DNA of 64,000 nt from Fistulifera solaris (lineage: Eukaryota; Bacillariophyta; Bacillariophyceae; Naviculales; Stauroneidaceae). Shown here in pieces: positions 12,501-22,970 of this stretch. A program made the translations under genes and the position numbers. Numbering within the stretch: position 1 is the first letter of the stretch; the number at the start of each line of letters is the position of its first letter. The stretch lies in contig AP026125.1 of the NCBI GenBank assembly GCA_030295235.1, positions 1,612,001 through 1,676,000 of the forward strand. The letters run 5' to 3'. Under the pieces are notes generated by a model that ran no database searches, was not told where the DNA came from, and saw only the letters and a list, made by a program, of their open reading frames with translations.

Positions 12501-13254
12501 ATGTTCAACACAGACTACGAAGGAAAGACAGTGTGCGACACTTCGGGCAACCCATCCGTTCGTTTAATGAAAGGGCCACTGGGATTTAGTCTCTGGACTG
12601 CCGACAATGAGAACACTGGCGCCTTTCTCTCTACCAACGACGATGGCAACCTGTTCTTCGGTCGCAAATGCGATTGTTCTCCTATTGACAACATGTACTG
12701 CCCGAATGAAGCCCCGAGCTGCCACGTCTCTCCCTTGTTGACCAATTCATCACAATTCAGCATAACTTGTGTCGAAGAGCAACCGTCTTATATCAAGTAT
12801 GTTTTTCCCATCATGCTACTGATGTACACGGGACTTTGGGCGTACTGTTTCTCATCCCTGGGTTCGCGTGCAAGACGTGCCTGGAAACCTTTCCTCGTGC
12901 CCTGTGATCCGGCACGCATCGAACGAATGACTACACGCGAACTGCGTCGAAGAGATCGAGAAGACCGACAGCGACAGATTACATCACGGTTAGACGCAAG
13001 TCATCATTCGGCGTTGAAAATACCTGTTTTCTTGAAAACGAAAAAGTACAACCATGCGGATTCAATTACTTGTTCAATATGCTTGCAAGATTTCCAGCAG
13101 GGGAGACCGTATTGGAGATCTACCGTGCCAGCATCCATTCCACGTGGACTGTTTGAAGGAATGGATTCAACTGAAGAATCACTGTCCGTTGTGCAAAGTG
13201 ACAAACTTGGCGACTCGAGAACAATCCGAAGACCAACAAGCCGATGGCGTCTAA
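12501..13254 (+). CDS. Transmembrane RING-H2 protein A
   Basis: Probable membrane-anchored E3 ubiquitin ligase. A Cys-rich region (CDCSPIDNMYCPNEAPSC) precedes one hydrophobic helix (YVFPIMLLMYTGLWAYCF), a basic linker, and a C-terminal RING-H2 finger with SITCSICLQDFQQG, DLPCQHPFHVDCLKEW and NHCPLCK. The finger is split between two frames. They join if the G run at 13100-13103 is one base too long, giving about 250 residues. The tandem paralogue downstream is intact and has the same architecture, which supports the join. The start at 12501 is the first ATG in frame; a signal peptide further upstream is possible. Decay of one duplicate cannot be excluded. Confidence 0.7.
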
Positions 13255-13785
13255 TTCCATCCTTTATAAAGTTATAAATATAGCATTCAGCTTTACTCCG
13301 GAAAAATCTATTCTAACGTTCTCTTTGCGAATTCAAGCGGTGATGTGATAGTGGTATCGGTAATCGATGAAGCGCCATTTAGCATCGCCGAGCCCATGAA
13401 AGTTGAAAATAGAGAGTTTAGAAGTAAAAATGAATGGTAAAAGGTATAATCTAGTTGTAAGTTTTACTGGCAACCTGGACGTCTAATTCATTGCAGGCTG
13501 CCGTGTCCTACGCAGGTACGGAACCCTAAGAAACGATAGGACGTAAATCTAAAATATTGCATGTTAATGTTACCCCGTACCCCCTGACGACTCATGACTG
13601 AGACGCAGTCGTGGCGAAAACCAGACAACATTTAGGTCCATAGTGAATAGGAGCGACGAAGCGCGAGAATATTTTAGAGAACGCATTTTTCCGATGACGG
13701 TGAATAACGCAGCTTCTTCTCGCTGTTGACCCGAAAGCGAACGACGACGAAGCAACAAAAAGCACAACACCAATCCCTTAGAACC
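13255..13785. other. Intergenic region with one dispersed quasi-palindrome (13588-13660)
   Basis: The region separates the two RING-H2 paralogues. At 13592-13612 it contains TCATGACTGAGACGCAGTCG, followed by a segment resembling the satellite unit of 49.6-51.4 kb (AACATTTAGGTCCATAGT compared with AACACTCTGGGCCATAGT). Otherwise nothing was recognised. Confidence 0.55.
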
Positions 13786-14661
13786 ATGAGACGATCTAAA
13801 TCGTCGTTCCGCAGTCTCGCACAGCTTTCAAATGGTACAACACATTCAAAGACCTGTGTTATTTCATTCAATCCTGTGATAGCGGTGATAAAGAACGAAA
13901 GCTCTTATGTTCTGGCTCCTCCAGATATGCAACACAGCAACGAGACAGTCCTAGTTCGTGCTTGTGATTGTATATCAGCAATTGAAGCTTACTGCTCCGA
14001 AGCGACAACTTACTGCCAAGTGTTAACAAACACCGCGAACTCCGACATTCACGTAAATTGCATCGAAGAACAGCAATCGTTCTTGCGCTACCTCTTTGCA
14101 TTCCTCTTTTTCTCAGTCTGTCTCATTTTCATCACATGCATGAGGAGCCCCAAGGGTCACACAATTCTTCGTTTCTACCGAAGGTGCATGTTGCGCTGTT
14201 GTAAAACAAGATACGATAGAGTACTCGACAATGATTTACGTTCTTTAGAACAAGACTACGTCCGCCGTCAAAACGCCGCTATGATACAACGCCGCGCGCA
14301 AAGATTGCAACAGCATCGAAGTTATGATCCATGGGGCGATACGGATATTCCTCTGGCACTTCAAGTTATACGCGTATCACGAATAGCGACACCACCAACA
14401 ACGCGACAGGTCAGCGCTCTTTTACGAACAAAACGTTACGAAGCAACCGAAGTGGACTATGTTTGTCCTGTATGTTTAATAGAGATCGAAGATGGAGATC
14501 GTGTTGGTGATCTAGCGTGTGGTCATACTTATCATGTTGATTGTCTCAAAGCATGGCTGAAACGCAAAAATATTTGTCCCCTGTGTAAATTGGAGGGTTT
14601 GGCTGCAGCGCAAGAACCAATGGCAATTGAGGCGACGACGACGAATTCGCCGTCTGACTAG
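13786..14661 (+). CDS. Transmembrane RING-H2 protein B
   Basis: Probable membrane-anchored E3 ubiquitin ligase, paralogous to the gene 530 bp upstream. A Cys-rich segment (CDCISAIEAYCSEATTYC) is followed by a hydrophobic helix (LRYLFAFLFFSVCLIFITC) and a basic coiled region. The C-terminal RING-H2 finger reads VCPVCLIEIEDG, DLACGHTYHVDCLKAW, NICPLCK, with all eight ligands (C-C-C-H-H-C-C-C). The frame is intact, 291 residues from the ATG at 13786. The topology resembles ATL/Goliath ligases, with the finger in the cytosol. The target is unknown. Confidence 0.85.
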   Translation: MRRSKSSFRSLAQLSNGTTHSKTCVISFNPVIAVIKNESSYVLAPPDMQHSNETVLVRACDCISAIEAYCSEATTYCQVLTNTANSDIHVNCIEEQQSFLRYLFAFLFFSVCLIFITCMRSPKGHTILRFYRRCMLRCCKTRYDRVLDNDLRSLEQDYVRRQNAAMIQRRAQRLQQHRSYDPWGDTDIPLALQVIRVSRIATPPTTRQVSALLRTKRYEATEVDYVCPVCLIEIEDGDRVGDLACGHTYHVDCLKAWLKRKNICPLCKLEGLAAAQEPMAIEATTTNSPSD

Positions 14662-14680
14662 CAAATGAATACCGATTTTT

Positions 14681-15703
14681 TCACGAGGTCGATCTGGAGA
14701 ACGCAATAGCATCCGCATCCTTCAAGACTTGAAGTACTTGGTCGTGAACAGCACCGTTGCTGCAGAGCATGTTCCTTGTTGTCACTTTGTACGGCGAACC
14801 GTCGAGATCCGTCACGAGACCACCAGCTTCATGAATGATGAGCGCACCGGCTACCAAGTCCCAGCTGCTCAAGTCGTATCCGAAATGCGGCGTCATGCGC
14901 CCAGCCGCGATCCAAGCGGTTGTTAATGCACTGCAGGCTATCATACGTAACCCTCGGCATCTATTGTTCAAGGCAAGAACACCTTTCATAGATACTGCAA
15001 AGGCATTCGGGTCGGACGGACAGCCTGCGTTAATTATAGCGTCTTTGATATCCCTTGTCGTTTCAGCCACAGATATTGGAATGTTGTTGTTGAGATAGGC
15101 CCCATGACCACGGATAGCACTAAACATCTCGTCAGCGTTCGGGTCATAAATGACCCCTACAATGGGAGTTCCTTGGAAAATGACACTCACTGTAACTCCA
15201 CACAAAGGAAGTCCAGCAGCAAAGTTTGCGGTGCCATCGATTGGGTCGCAAATCCAGACAAAACCGGTAGGTGTGTTTTGTAATGCATCTAGGAGTGCTT
15301 GTTCGCTAGCAGATGCACCTGGTGCTACATTTTCTTCCCCCAAGAAGCTGTGTTCGGGAAATGCCTTTCGTATAATACCTTCTACCGCATGTTGAGCCTG
15401 CGAATCGTATTGTGTGACAATATCTTTGATGGTGGTTTTTACGGTAAAATCCGTTGATTTCTTGAGATCACCAATTTCCGAGGAACAGCCCAAGTGACTA
15501 CGAATAATATTTCCTGCTGCTATGGCAGCCTGTTGTGCAACTACCATGATTTCTTGACATTCTTGCAAAGACACTTCTCGCTGCCACGTACTTTGGTCCG
15601 CCGACGAAGACAACGGCAGTGACGAGCTCCGAAAACGAGTCAGCGGGTGAAACGACAATCCGTTCGTGATCCCAAGTAGTATAGATGCTATTTTAATGTT
15701 CAT
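14681..15703 (-). CDS. Inositol monophosphatase-family protein, plastid leader
   Basis: Mg-dependent phosphatase of the inositol monophosphatase superfamily. Visible metal-site motifs are GEENVAPG, WICDPIDGTANFAAGLP and the C-terminal SSWDLVAGALIIHEAGG. The long frame extends upstream of 15703, but the ATG there opens MNIKIASILLGITNGLSFHP, a signal-peptide-like leader with Phe at the likely cleavage site, as in diatom plastid proteins. About 340 residues result. Substrate could be inositol, histidinol or galactose-1-phosphate in the plastid (IMPL-like); the sequence alone does not decide. It converges with the RING-H2 gene, leaving 19 bp between stops. Confidence 0.85.
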   Translation of the reverse strand: MNIKIASILLGITNGLSFHPLTRFRSSSLPLSSSADQSTWQREVSLQECQEIMVVAQQAAIAAGNIIRSHLGCSSEIGDLKKSTDFTVKTTIKDIVTQYDSQAQHAVEGIIRKAFPEHSFLGEENVAPGASASEQALLDALQNTPTGFVWICDPIDGTANFAAGLPLCGVTVSVIFQGTPIVGVIYDPNADEMFSAIRGHGAYLNNNIPISVAETTRDIKDAIINAGCPSDPNAFAVSMKGVLALNNRCRGLRMIACSALTTAWIAAGRMTPHFGYDLSSWDLVAGALIIHEAGGLVTDLDGSPYKVTTRNMLCSNGAVHDQVLQVLKDADAIAFSRSTS

Positions 15704-16043
15704 TTCAGCGGATTGACTCGCTAATACTCTGCTTTCAGCCACAATGTTAAAGATTACTGACTTTTTTTTATGGTCAACAAAAATGAAACGTTGATGTGTT
15801 TTGTCGAAAAAAAGGCGAAGTACAACAAGGTTAGTGGTAGCGGGAAAAGCCTTCCGATTTCGTGACGTGGCAGGCAGATGGCAAATGGCGCATGGCGCGC
15901 GATGCGCGATGATGCAGCTGCGAACACACCGCCGATCGAACCGAAACTTTTTCTCTGTCTCTGCTCGCATTTATTAATACTCTTATGGCACCAAGATCAT
16001 CTCAAAGTTATCTTTCGTCATCGCTGACCATAACATATTCACC
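15704..16043. other. Divergent intergenic region (about 340 bp)
   Basis: Both neighbouring genes are transcribed away from this stretch, so it should hold both promoters. An open minus-strand frame runs through it in continuity with the phosphatase, but the leader argument favours the ATG at 15703. No motif was recognised. Confidence 0.4.
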
Positions 16044-16592
16044 ATGGCATCAAGATTCAAATTCGCTTCCACCACAATTTTTCTCGTGCGTTTCTACTGC
16101 TTTCTGATGTGCTTTCAAGCCGAAGCTTTTCGATCGTCGGATCAACTCCCCACCGCGTCTTCTTCTCCCAGATCCTTCTCTTCCTCAACCGAATTGCATC
16201 TTTTCGGTGTCCTGAAAGATGCCAAGAAGGCTTTAGTCAGAAAATTAGCTGGGGAATATGATTCAGAGGCAGTGCGAGCTCGCATTGATAATCTCATCAA
16301 AACAAATGACGTGCTGATGCTTTCGTTTACAACATGCCCCTACTGTATCAAAGCCAAACAAGTGCTGGATGCCAAATCCGCAAATTACACCGTCGTCGAG
16401 CTGAATGAAGATCCTGCCGGTACGGCCATTCGTGCAGAGCTATTTGATCTCGTAGGTCGATCATCGGTCCCCGCGATCTGGATTGGTGGAGAGTTTATTG
16501 GAGGATGCAACGATGGCCCTATGGGCGGTATTGTTCAGTTGCAGGAGCAAGGGAAGCTGGATGATATGCTAAAGAATGTGGGAGCGATCTAG
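16044..16592 (+). CDS. Glutaredoxin, plastid-targeted
   Basis: Dithiol glutaredoxin that reduces disulfides or glutathionylated proteins with glutathione. The active site is CPYC in LSFTTCPYCIKAKQVLD, and the glutathione-binding segments SSVPAIWIGGEFIGGCND are present. The first 60 residues contain a signal peptide (FLVRFYCFLMCFQAEA) followed by FRSSD, the Phe-led transit segment of diatom plastid proteins. Total 182 residues, no intron. Confidence 0.92.
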   Translation: MASRFKFASTTIFLVRFYCFLMCFQAEAFRSSDQLPTASSSPRSFSSSTELHLFGVLKDAKKALVRKLAGEYDSEAVRARIDNLIKTNDVLMLSFTTCPYCIKAKQVLDAKSANYTVVELNEDPAGTAIRAELFDLVGRSSVPAIWIGGEFIGGCNDGPMGGIVQLQEQGKLDDMLKNVGAI

Positions 16593-17407
16593 ATTCGCAT
16601 TGTCAAAAGGCTTTTAAGCAAGTTGAGACATAGATCCGACTCGACTGACATGAAGCACAATAAAAGTATTTACGTCGACTCTCAGCATAGGATATCAGGT
16701 AACAATTAGCGATTTTCAGTCCTTTGTCTGTCTAGGTATGTTGAGGGTGGCAGAGATTTTTATTAGTAGACCCTAGAGACTTGAAGTCGCGAGGAGTCGT
16801 GATCGATCTTTATCGATTCTTCTGGACGTGCTGCACATGTTGCTACGTTAATCGCTTCAATTGGCATTTTACTGTATCTGTAGATCGAATGATTACCATA
16901 CGCTTTATTTGCATTTGTTCATTTGCTTTTTCGGCCGACAAGGATCTAGCAAAGTCTAGGATCAAAATTTTCACGTTTTTACTGTCTTCCAAACTGTAGA
17001 TTACTTTTTTCCACCCCGACTCGAGTTCAGTCATGAGTCGTCATCGATTCTTCTGAGCTTGCAGCACAGGTTGTTGCGTAATTCTTTTCATTGGCATCAT
17101 TATTGATTAAAGAACAACAAGATATATATTATGAGCTGCAAGAAATATATTAAACGCCAATTTGAAGCGTGAATGTGACTATCGCAGTCATTATTACGAC
17201 ATGACGATGACCCATGACCTTAATCGCATCGAGCTTTTCTTTGCTGTCTGACATTGAACCGTCAAAGGTCTGCAGAGCCAATCGAGACGATAGAAACGTT
17301 CGCAGCAAATTTTCGCTCCGCATTTCGTCATTTCCCCATCGAGCTGTGAAGAAAACATTGCCGTCGACCTTGTCATTAGCAATAAAGGACATAGCATTTC
17401 ATTTACC
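16593..17407. repeat. Intergenic region with a diverged direct repeat (about 16770-16873 and 17015-17105)
   Basis: Two segments share AGTCGT, ATCGAT, TTCTTCTG, GCAGCACA and ATTGGCAT in the same order. The second copy starts within CGAGTTCAGTCATGAGTCGTC, a member of the dispersed quasi-palindrome family; the first starts within a decayed version. No gene was recognised in the 815 bp between the glutaredoxin and zuotin genes. Confidence 0.55.
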
Positions 17408-19072
17408 ATGACTTCGTCTGACAACAAAGCCAAGCCAGTGAATCTATTTGACTACAGCGAAGAAGAACTGTTGCAACACAATGCTCTAACTCATTACGAA
17501 ATATTAAATGTTCCCGTCTTTGCAACGACCGATGACGTCAAAAAGGCGTACCGCAAATCTTCTCTTAAGTATCACCCTGACAAAACTGGACGTGGTGAAG
17601 ATGATTACGTTTTCTTGGCGGTCAAAGCTGCTTATGATACACTGACAGACTCAGCGAAACGACAAGCCTACGATAGCACTGTCATGCCGTTCGACGATGA
17701 AATTCCGCCACCTCGTTCTCAACTGCTACAAGACCCTCTTCTTTTATACAAAGACGAGGACTTTTATGATTTATTCGGACCAGTTTTTGAAAGAAACTTG
17801 AGATTCGATGCACGTCTGCGACCGGAAAATCACAAAAAGAACAAAAACAACAATAATTTACAGAAAACCTCCGCCTCCAAAGCACCGACGCTCGGTGACG
17901 CTAATACTCCCATCGAAGAAGTTCATGCTTTCTACGAATACTGGGTGCATTTTGAATCATGGCGGGATTACTCACAGACAGCCGCCGATGAGCTGGAAAT
18001 CGATCAAGAAAATGCCGAGAGTCGCTACGAGAAAAGATGGCTGCAAAAGAAATTGACCGACGGGCCAAACAGTTGAAAAGACAGGAAATGGCACGTATTC
18101 AACTTTTAGTCGAGCGGGCTTCAGAAGCAGATCCCCGACTTCGGAAGGAGCGACTGGAGAGACAGCAAGCTAAAGTAGATGCAGCGAAGCAGCGTGAGTT
18201 GGAAGCAGAAAGAAGAAAGCAGGAGCAAATAGAAGCAGAGAAAAGAGAAGAGGAACGCTTGGAGCAAGAGAAACAGCAGAAAGCGGCAGAAAAGATGGCT
18301 AGGGAACAAGAGAAGAAGATGGTACGAAAAGAGCGTCAGCAGTTGCGCCGGATGACATCGGCGTCTTTTGAGAGCGTCAAAGAAGAAGCAGACGAATTGC
18401 CGTGGAAAGATTCTTACGACATGAGCGTCGACATTGATTTTCTGTGTGCTTCATTAAGCTTCACTCAGCTCAAAGAAATCAATACGAAATACGAGTCACA
18501 TGAGGATCACGCGAAAGCACTGCAGTTTGTACAGGAAAAGGTCAAAAGGGTCAAAGACGGGGAAGAATGCGGCAACGCTGAGCAATCATTAGAACTGAAT
18601 GGCGGAGTTACAGCAGAAATGAGCAACAGCGGCAGCAAATCTTCTGCAACAGTAAATCCGTGGTCACAAGAGGAGATGTCAGCTTTGGCGAAGGGCATTA
18701 AAAAGTTTCCCGCTGGAGGTGCAAACCGATGGGACCAGATTGCTAACTATGTAAACAATCTTTGCCGGCAAGATGTCCCGCGGACCAGACAGGAATGCAT
18801 TGACAAGTACAATGCATTAGCACGCGAGTCTAAGAATACGGACGCAACGGCAGTAGAAGAACCGAAGAACGGAGCAGACAATGGCGATGAGAACAGCGAG
18901 TGGACTGCAGAACAAGACCAACAGCTACAAGACGGGCTGACAAAGTTTCCTGCGACTATGGACAAAAAATGAGCGATGGGCTAGTATCGCTAAGGGAGTA
19001 ACAGGAAAATCGAAGAAAGACTGCGTGCAACGATTTAAAGCGATTCGTGAAGCGCTAAAAAATCGAAAGTGA
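17408..19072 (+). CDS. DNAJC2: Zuotin/DNAJC2 (J-domain, two SANT repeats)
   Basis: Ribosome-associated J-protein that works with Hsp70 on nascent chains (RAC complex). The N-terminal J domain has the HPD motif in LKYHPDKTGRGEDDYVF. The zuotin homology domain follows, then a long charged Glu/Lys/Arg helix (about residues 210-320) and two SANT domains (WSQEEMSALAKGIKKFP, WTAEQDQQLQDGLTKFP). The reading frame changes twice. It is restored if the GG at 18039-18040 lacks one base and the A run at 18964-18969 has one too many; the last SANT helix (DKNERWASIAKGVTGKSKKD) then continues to the stop at 19072. Length is about 554 residues, normal for zuotin. Both breaks lie in homopolymers, so error is more likely than decay. 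Confidence 0.88.
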
Positions 19073-19127
19073 TTATTATGATCCAGAAGTTCAGAAGTCC
19101 GTAAGTCTCGCATTTAGCAATTTAAAT

Positions 19128-20408
19128 TTAGGCATCGTTTGTCTCCTCTGACTGCATATCTGCCTTGTATCTAAGATACGCACCAATACATTCCTCGAGT
19201 ATTTCACCGTCTAGGAAGGCCTGAGTGTTTGTAGTTTCCCACCCTGTTCTCTGATCTTTAACCATTTTGTACGGATGCAACACATAGTTTCGTATTTGTG
19301 CACCCCACGATGCTTCTACTACGTCCCCGCGAATTTCATTGATCTCTTTCACACGCTGCTCCTGTGCAACCGCGAGTAATTGCACCTTCAAACGCTTCAG
19401 TGCAATTTCACGATTAGCCGACTGACTTCGTTCTTGCGTGCATTTCACTTGGAGACCGGTTGGGATGTGTCGGATGCGCACAGCGGATTCTACTTTGTTA
19501 ACGTTTTGGCCACCTTTTCCTCCAGACCTCATGGTCGTTATTTCTAAATCAGAACCTGGAATTTGTATATCGTTCAGCACAATGTCGCTGTCGAGTAGAT
19601 CTGCAGGCGCAACATCAACTCCCGCAAAAGTAGTTTGGCGCTTATTGTTAGCATTGAATGGGCTGAGGCGTACTAACCGGTGGGCGCCCTTCTCTCCTTG
19701 GAACCAACCAAAAGCATTCGGTCCAGTGACGAGCATTTCCACGCTCTTATAACCGACAACTTCACCAGCTTGTTCGTCTTCTACAATGCATTGAAATCCC
19801 ATTTTCGCGCAGTGTCTTTCATACATTCGTTTTAGATCTTTCACCCAATCATTGGCTTCCGTGCCACCGGCACCAGCTGTCAAGAGTATTCGAGCCGGCG
19901 CTTGATCGTAAGGACCCGAAAGCAATAATTCTAGTTCATAGTTCTCACTATCAGCCCGTAAATTGCGGGTCTGTTCCTCTAATTCTTCCAGCAACAGTTC
20001 TCGTTCGTCGGACGATAAGGAATCGTCTTGTAGAAATTCAAGAGCCGCTCGGCAATCTCCACTACATTTCTTCCACTTTTCCATACGTTGCAGGAGTCTC
20101 GTATACGTAGATAGTTGTTGTGTGACCACCGACGCTCGCTGGTTGGCAGCATCCCAGAAATTCGGATCAGCTTGTTCTCGTTCTAAATCATCGATGCGAC
20201 TTTGCAGTTGCGATGTTGTCATGCCGGTTGATTTTAAATTCTTTTCATAGCATGCGATTGCGTCTTCAGCTTCCTTTCGTAAGGTGACATAATCAAGCTG
20301 TCGCGTTGCAGTAAGGAAAGCCACTGTATTGGATACGAATGCGTTTCGAAAGGGTACAAAAGCTCGAGCCAAGCAAAGGTAGTTTGTGATCATGATCAGT
20401 GCGCGCAT
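19128..20408 (-). CDS. Peptide chain release factor 2, plastid
   Basis: Class I release factor that ends translation at UGA and UAA. The GGQ loop is [13 protein letters not shown] and the codon-recognition tripeptide is SPF ([13 protein letters not shown]), which marks RF2 rather than RF1. The coiled N-terminal domain with [11 protein letters not shown] also fits RF2. The leader [16 protein letters not shown] followed by FVPFRN is signal-peptide-like with Phe after the cleavage site, indicating the plastid. It is 426 residues, with no intron and no programmed frameshift of the bacterial prfB type. Confidence 0.93.
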   Translation of the reverse strand: MRALIMITNYLCLARAFVPFRNAFVSNTVAFLTATRQLDYVTLRKEAEDAIACYEKNLKSTGMTTSQLQSRIDDLEREQADPNFWDAANQRASVVTQQLSTYTRLLQRMEKWKKCSGDCRAALEFLQDDSLSSDERELLLEELEEQTRNLRADSENYELELLLSGPYDQAPARILLTAGAGGTEANDWVKDLKRMYERHCAKMGFQCIVEDEQAGEVVGYKSVEMLVTGPNAFGWFQGEKGAHRLVRLSPFNANNKRQTTFAGVDVAPADLLDSDIVLNDIQIPGSDLEITTMRSGGKGGQNVNKVESAVRIRHIPTGLQVKCTQERSQSANREIALKRLKVQLLAVAQEQRVKEINEIRGDVVEASWGAQIRNYVLHPYKMVKDQRTGWETTNTQAFLDGEILEECIGAYLRYKADMQSEETNDA

Positions 20409-21171
20409 CGTTTGTCGTGAAGTATTGATCCTTTGCTAACTATATCATCGAAGAACGCAGTCGAGGACACTCAGCCGAACCTGGCAAATAAAGGTGATAC
20501 AAAGTATTAAGTCAGTTATTGTTACAACAACAACTATCATTCAAGGAAATGGCGAAACGTGAAATGCAAATGCGCCTCAAAATACTTCCTCGCCGTTTTT
20601 CACCGACGGGCGAGGACAGAATTCGTCTATGTTCCACTTAGCTCAAGCTGCTAAAGAGCGTAATGTACATCAGCAGCCTACAAGTACCAGTAATCTTAGC
20701 CGGCTAATGAGTTAAAAGAAAAGATTGCTAGTCTTGCAGAACAACAAACAAAGCATCGAGACATTAGAGGTCAAACAGGAAAAATTCCATTGAAATTGAC
20801 TTAATTTAGCAACGCCATTTGGCTGTAGACATTTGCGTGTTGATAAATCGCTCTAACAAGTCCTCCAAGGGCACGATTAGCCAAGTCATCAGCTCATTAT
20901 GGTTAAAAATTTATGCATGACCGTTGTAAGAAGTGTGGCTGATTGCACTTGCCCTTCAATTAATGCGACGAATTTAATAGAATGTGGCTGGCCCGAAATA
21001 AGCAGCCACTGTCCCGCAATGCGAATCTCTCTTGCCAATCATTGACTAGACAAGTAGTAATGTCTCTTTAGAAAGTGCTGGCAGTTGAGGAGCAACGTAA
21101 ACGAACCTTCACCTTCCGCTCAACAATCCTCCGCTGTACCTTAACAATGAAGCGACACCACTTTTCATTGA
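20409..21171. other. Intergenic region, nothing recognised
   Basis: About 760 bp lie between the 5' end of the RF2 gene and the 3' end of the EngB-type gene. No conserved frame, tRNA-like fold or repeat was recognised. Confidence 0.4.
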
Positions 21172-22052
21172 TTACAAGGACAATTCTGACTCAATAGATG
21201 TCCACAACTCGTCCAAACCCGTCCCATGCTTAGCACTCGTCACATATACGAAAGGACTCTGCGAGAGTGTGTCGTCGATCTGCTGTCTATGATGATAACG
21301 CATACAAATCTGGTTCACGTGTTTGATGATATCCGCCATACGCCGGGCACCGTCTGACTTTGTCAGCACAATCGTAAAGGGTATGTCCGCTTCTTCTAAC
21401 CAACCCTGTACTGTTTGGTCGAATGCTTGAGGGCCGACACGTGCATCTTGCAACAAGAACAAGCGTGTCAATGGTGCTCGCAGAAGAAACTGTTGCGTAC
21501 GACGCTGCCATTCTTCCACTGCCTCATCCGGTCCCACCGCAAAACCATATCCAGGCAAATCAACGAAATAAGCATGAATTCGTTCCATAGAATTGTGTGT
21601 GTTTTCCGAGGCAACCCATCCGTAATAATGCACTTTTTGTGTCCGACCCGGCTGTTTACTAGTCACTGCTAGTGATTGGTTCATGAGAGCATTCAAAAGG
21701 CTCGACTTTCCGACATTCGATCTCCCCAAAAAAAGCAAATCGGGGAGTTGTATCATCGGGGGAAGGGTGCTGCTGGCCTCCAAACGCTGCCGGTTCCATT
21801 CGTTTGAATTGCCGATGCCGATGAATCGCAGTAGAAAACGATTCCAGGTCATAGTCGCCAGACTCCGCTGCCACTTTGCTACAAACACGTGGGGAGAAGA
21901 TGTCGGGAGCAACAATGCCGGAGGAATGATTGGATTTCCCTGATCATCTTTTACAGGCTTTGTCTTTCTGGGCTTCGGTGGTTTACTTTTTTCGTTGTAA
22001 AGGAAGCACGAGAAAAACGATACAACCGCTGTGAGAGGCGACTGACCGGCAT
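21172..22052 (-). CDS. EngB/YihA-type GTP-binding protein, organellar
   Basis: GTPase of the TrmE-Era-EngA-YihA group that assists large ribosomal subunit assembly. Motifs: G1 GRSNVGKSS, G2 region GRTQKVHYYGW, G3 VDLPGYGF, G4 TKSDGARR, G5 TSAKHGTG. The frame has no good ATG near the domain. The ATG at 22052 opens MPVSRLSQRLYRFSRASFTT, a basic amphipathic leader, in another frame. The two join if the T run (plus strand) at 21987-21992 lacks one base, giving about 293 residues. That leader looks mitochondrial rather than plastidial, because it lacks a signal peptide. If the join is wrong, translation would start at 21852. Confidence 0.82.
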
Positions 22053-22319
22053 TTGTGTATAGAACATACTACTGCTTATTTTTTAGAGCAAGCTTTGAAG
22101 TTTGTTGATTGTAAGTAATAAAAGAATATACTGTAACTCAACTTTGACATCACCGCCATCGTCGTCGTCGTTGTTGTCGTGCATTTCTTTGACCCGGGAC
22201 AGGGAGAGTTTCAGTCGGGAAAATACACCCCCAAAAAACTATTTACTCCGTATAAGATACTATACGTTTATATACTTTATTCCCTATACTGATAAGTATT
22301 TAGTATGACATCATACATC

Positions 22320-22350
22320 ATTTTCATAACTCATGACTCATGACCGGACT
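22320..22350 (+). repeat. Partial copy of the dispersed quasi-palindrome
   Basis: Contains ACTCATGACTCATGACCGG and a downstream GACTG; the similarity to the family core is weaker than in other copies. Confidence 0.3.
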
Positions 22351-22489
22351 GAAGCCGTGCGTCAGCTTTTTCAACACTTTTTTACCAACGCAGAAAGCCA
22401 TGCGCAAAGATGGCGGAAGCGGATTGTGATTATTTGACAGCTATTGATTTTGAAGCAATATCACTCATTAAGGAGAATAAGACATCAAG

Positions 22490-22970
22490 ATGAAGACAAT
22501 CTGCTCATTATTGTACCTCTTGGCGACCCTTTTCGTTTGCCAAACAAACGCGTTCGTTTCTCGAGCTTCCGTTATTTCCAGACCGTCGACCCCCGTCAGT
22601 TCCGTTGCTCTGCAAGAGCGGCGTTGGAATTTCAACGACGGTCAGAGTCCTTGGGGAATGAAGAAAAATGCGGAAATTTGGAATGGACGATTCGCACAGG
22701 TGAGTTTGCTTCGTGCTATAGTTTAAATGTAATTCGACGCCGACAGTTAACGTTTCTTTATTCTTTTCGTTTCGTTTATCAATCTTTCAGATGGCTTTCG
22801 TTATAGTTTTTCTTCAAGAGCTCGTACAGGGTAAAGGGGTATTTGAGGGACTTGCCCAAGGCGACCCAGTAAACTATGCTGTTTTGGGAATGTTTGGTGT
22901 TTCTCTTGTAGGTCTGACGGCGTGGCTGGCTATCCAAGGGGATGATGACTTCGTTGCACGAGAAATGTAA
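22490..22970 (+). CDS. One-helix chlorophyll-binding-like protein (HLIP/LIL family), plastid
   Basis: Small light-harvesting-like protein. The chlorophyll-binding helix signature E-x-x-N-G-R is visible in NAEIWNGRFAQMAFVIVFLQ, with a second hydrophobic segment (AVLGMFGVSLVGLTAWLAIQ). Two exons, 22490-22699 and 22791-22970, are joined over a 91-bp GT-AG intron placed just inside the first helix, giving 129 residues. The leader MKTICSLLYLLATLFVCQTNA with FVSR after it is a typical diatom plastid signal. Relatives bind pigments or protect photosystems under high light. The exact subclass (HLIP or other LIL) is uncertain. Confidence 0.88.
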
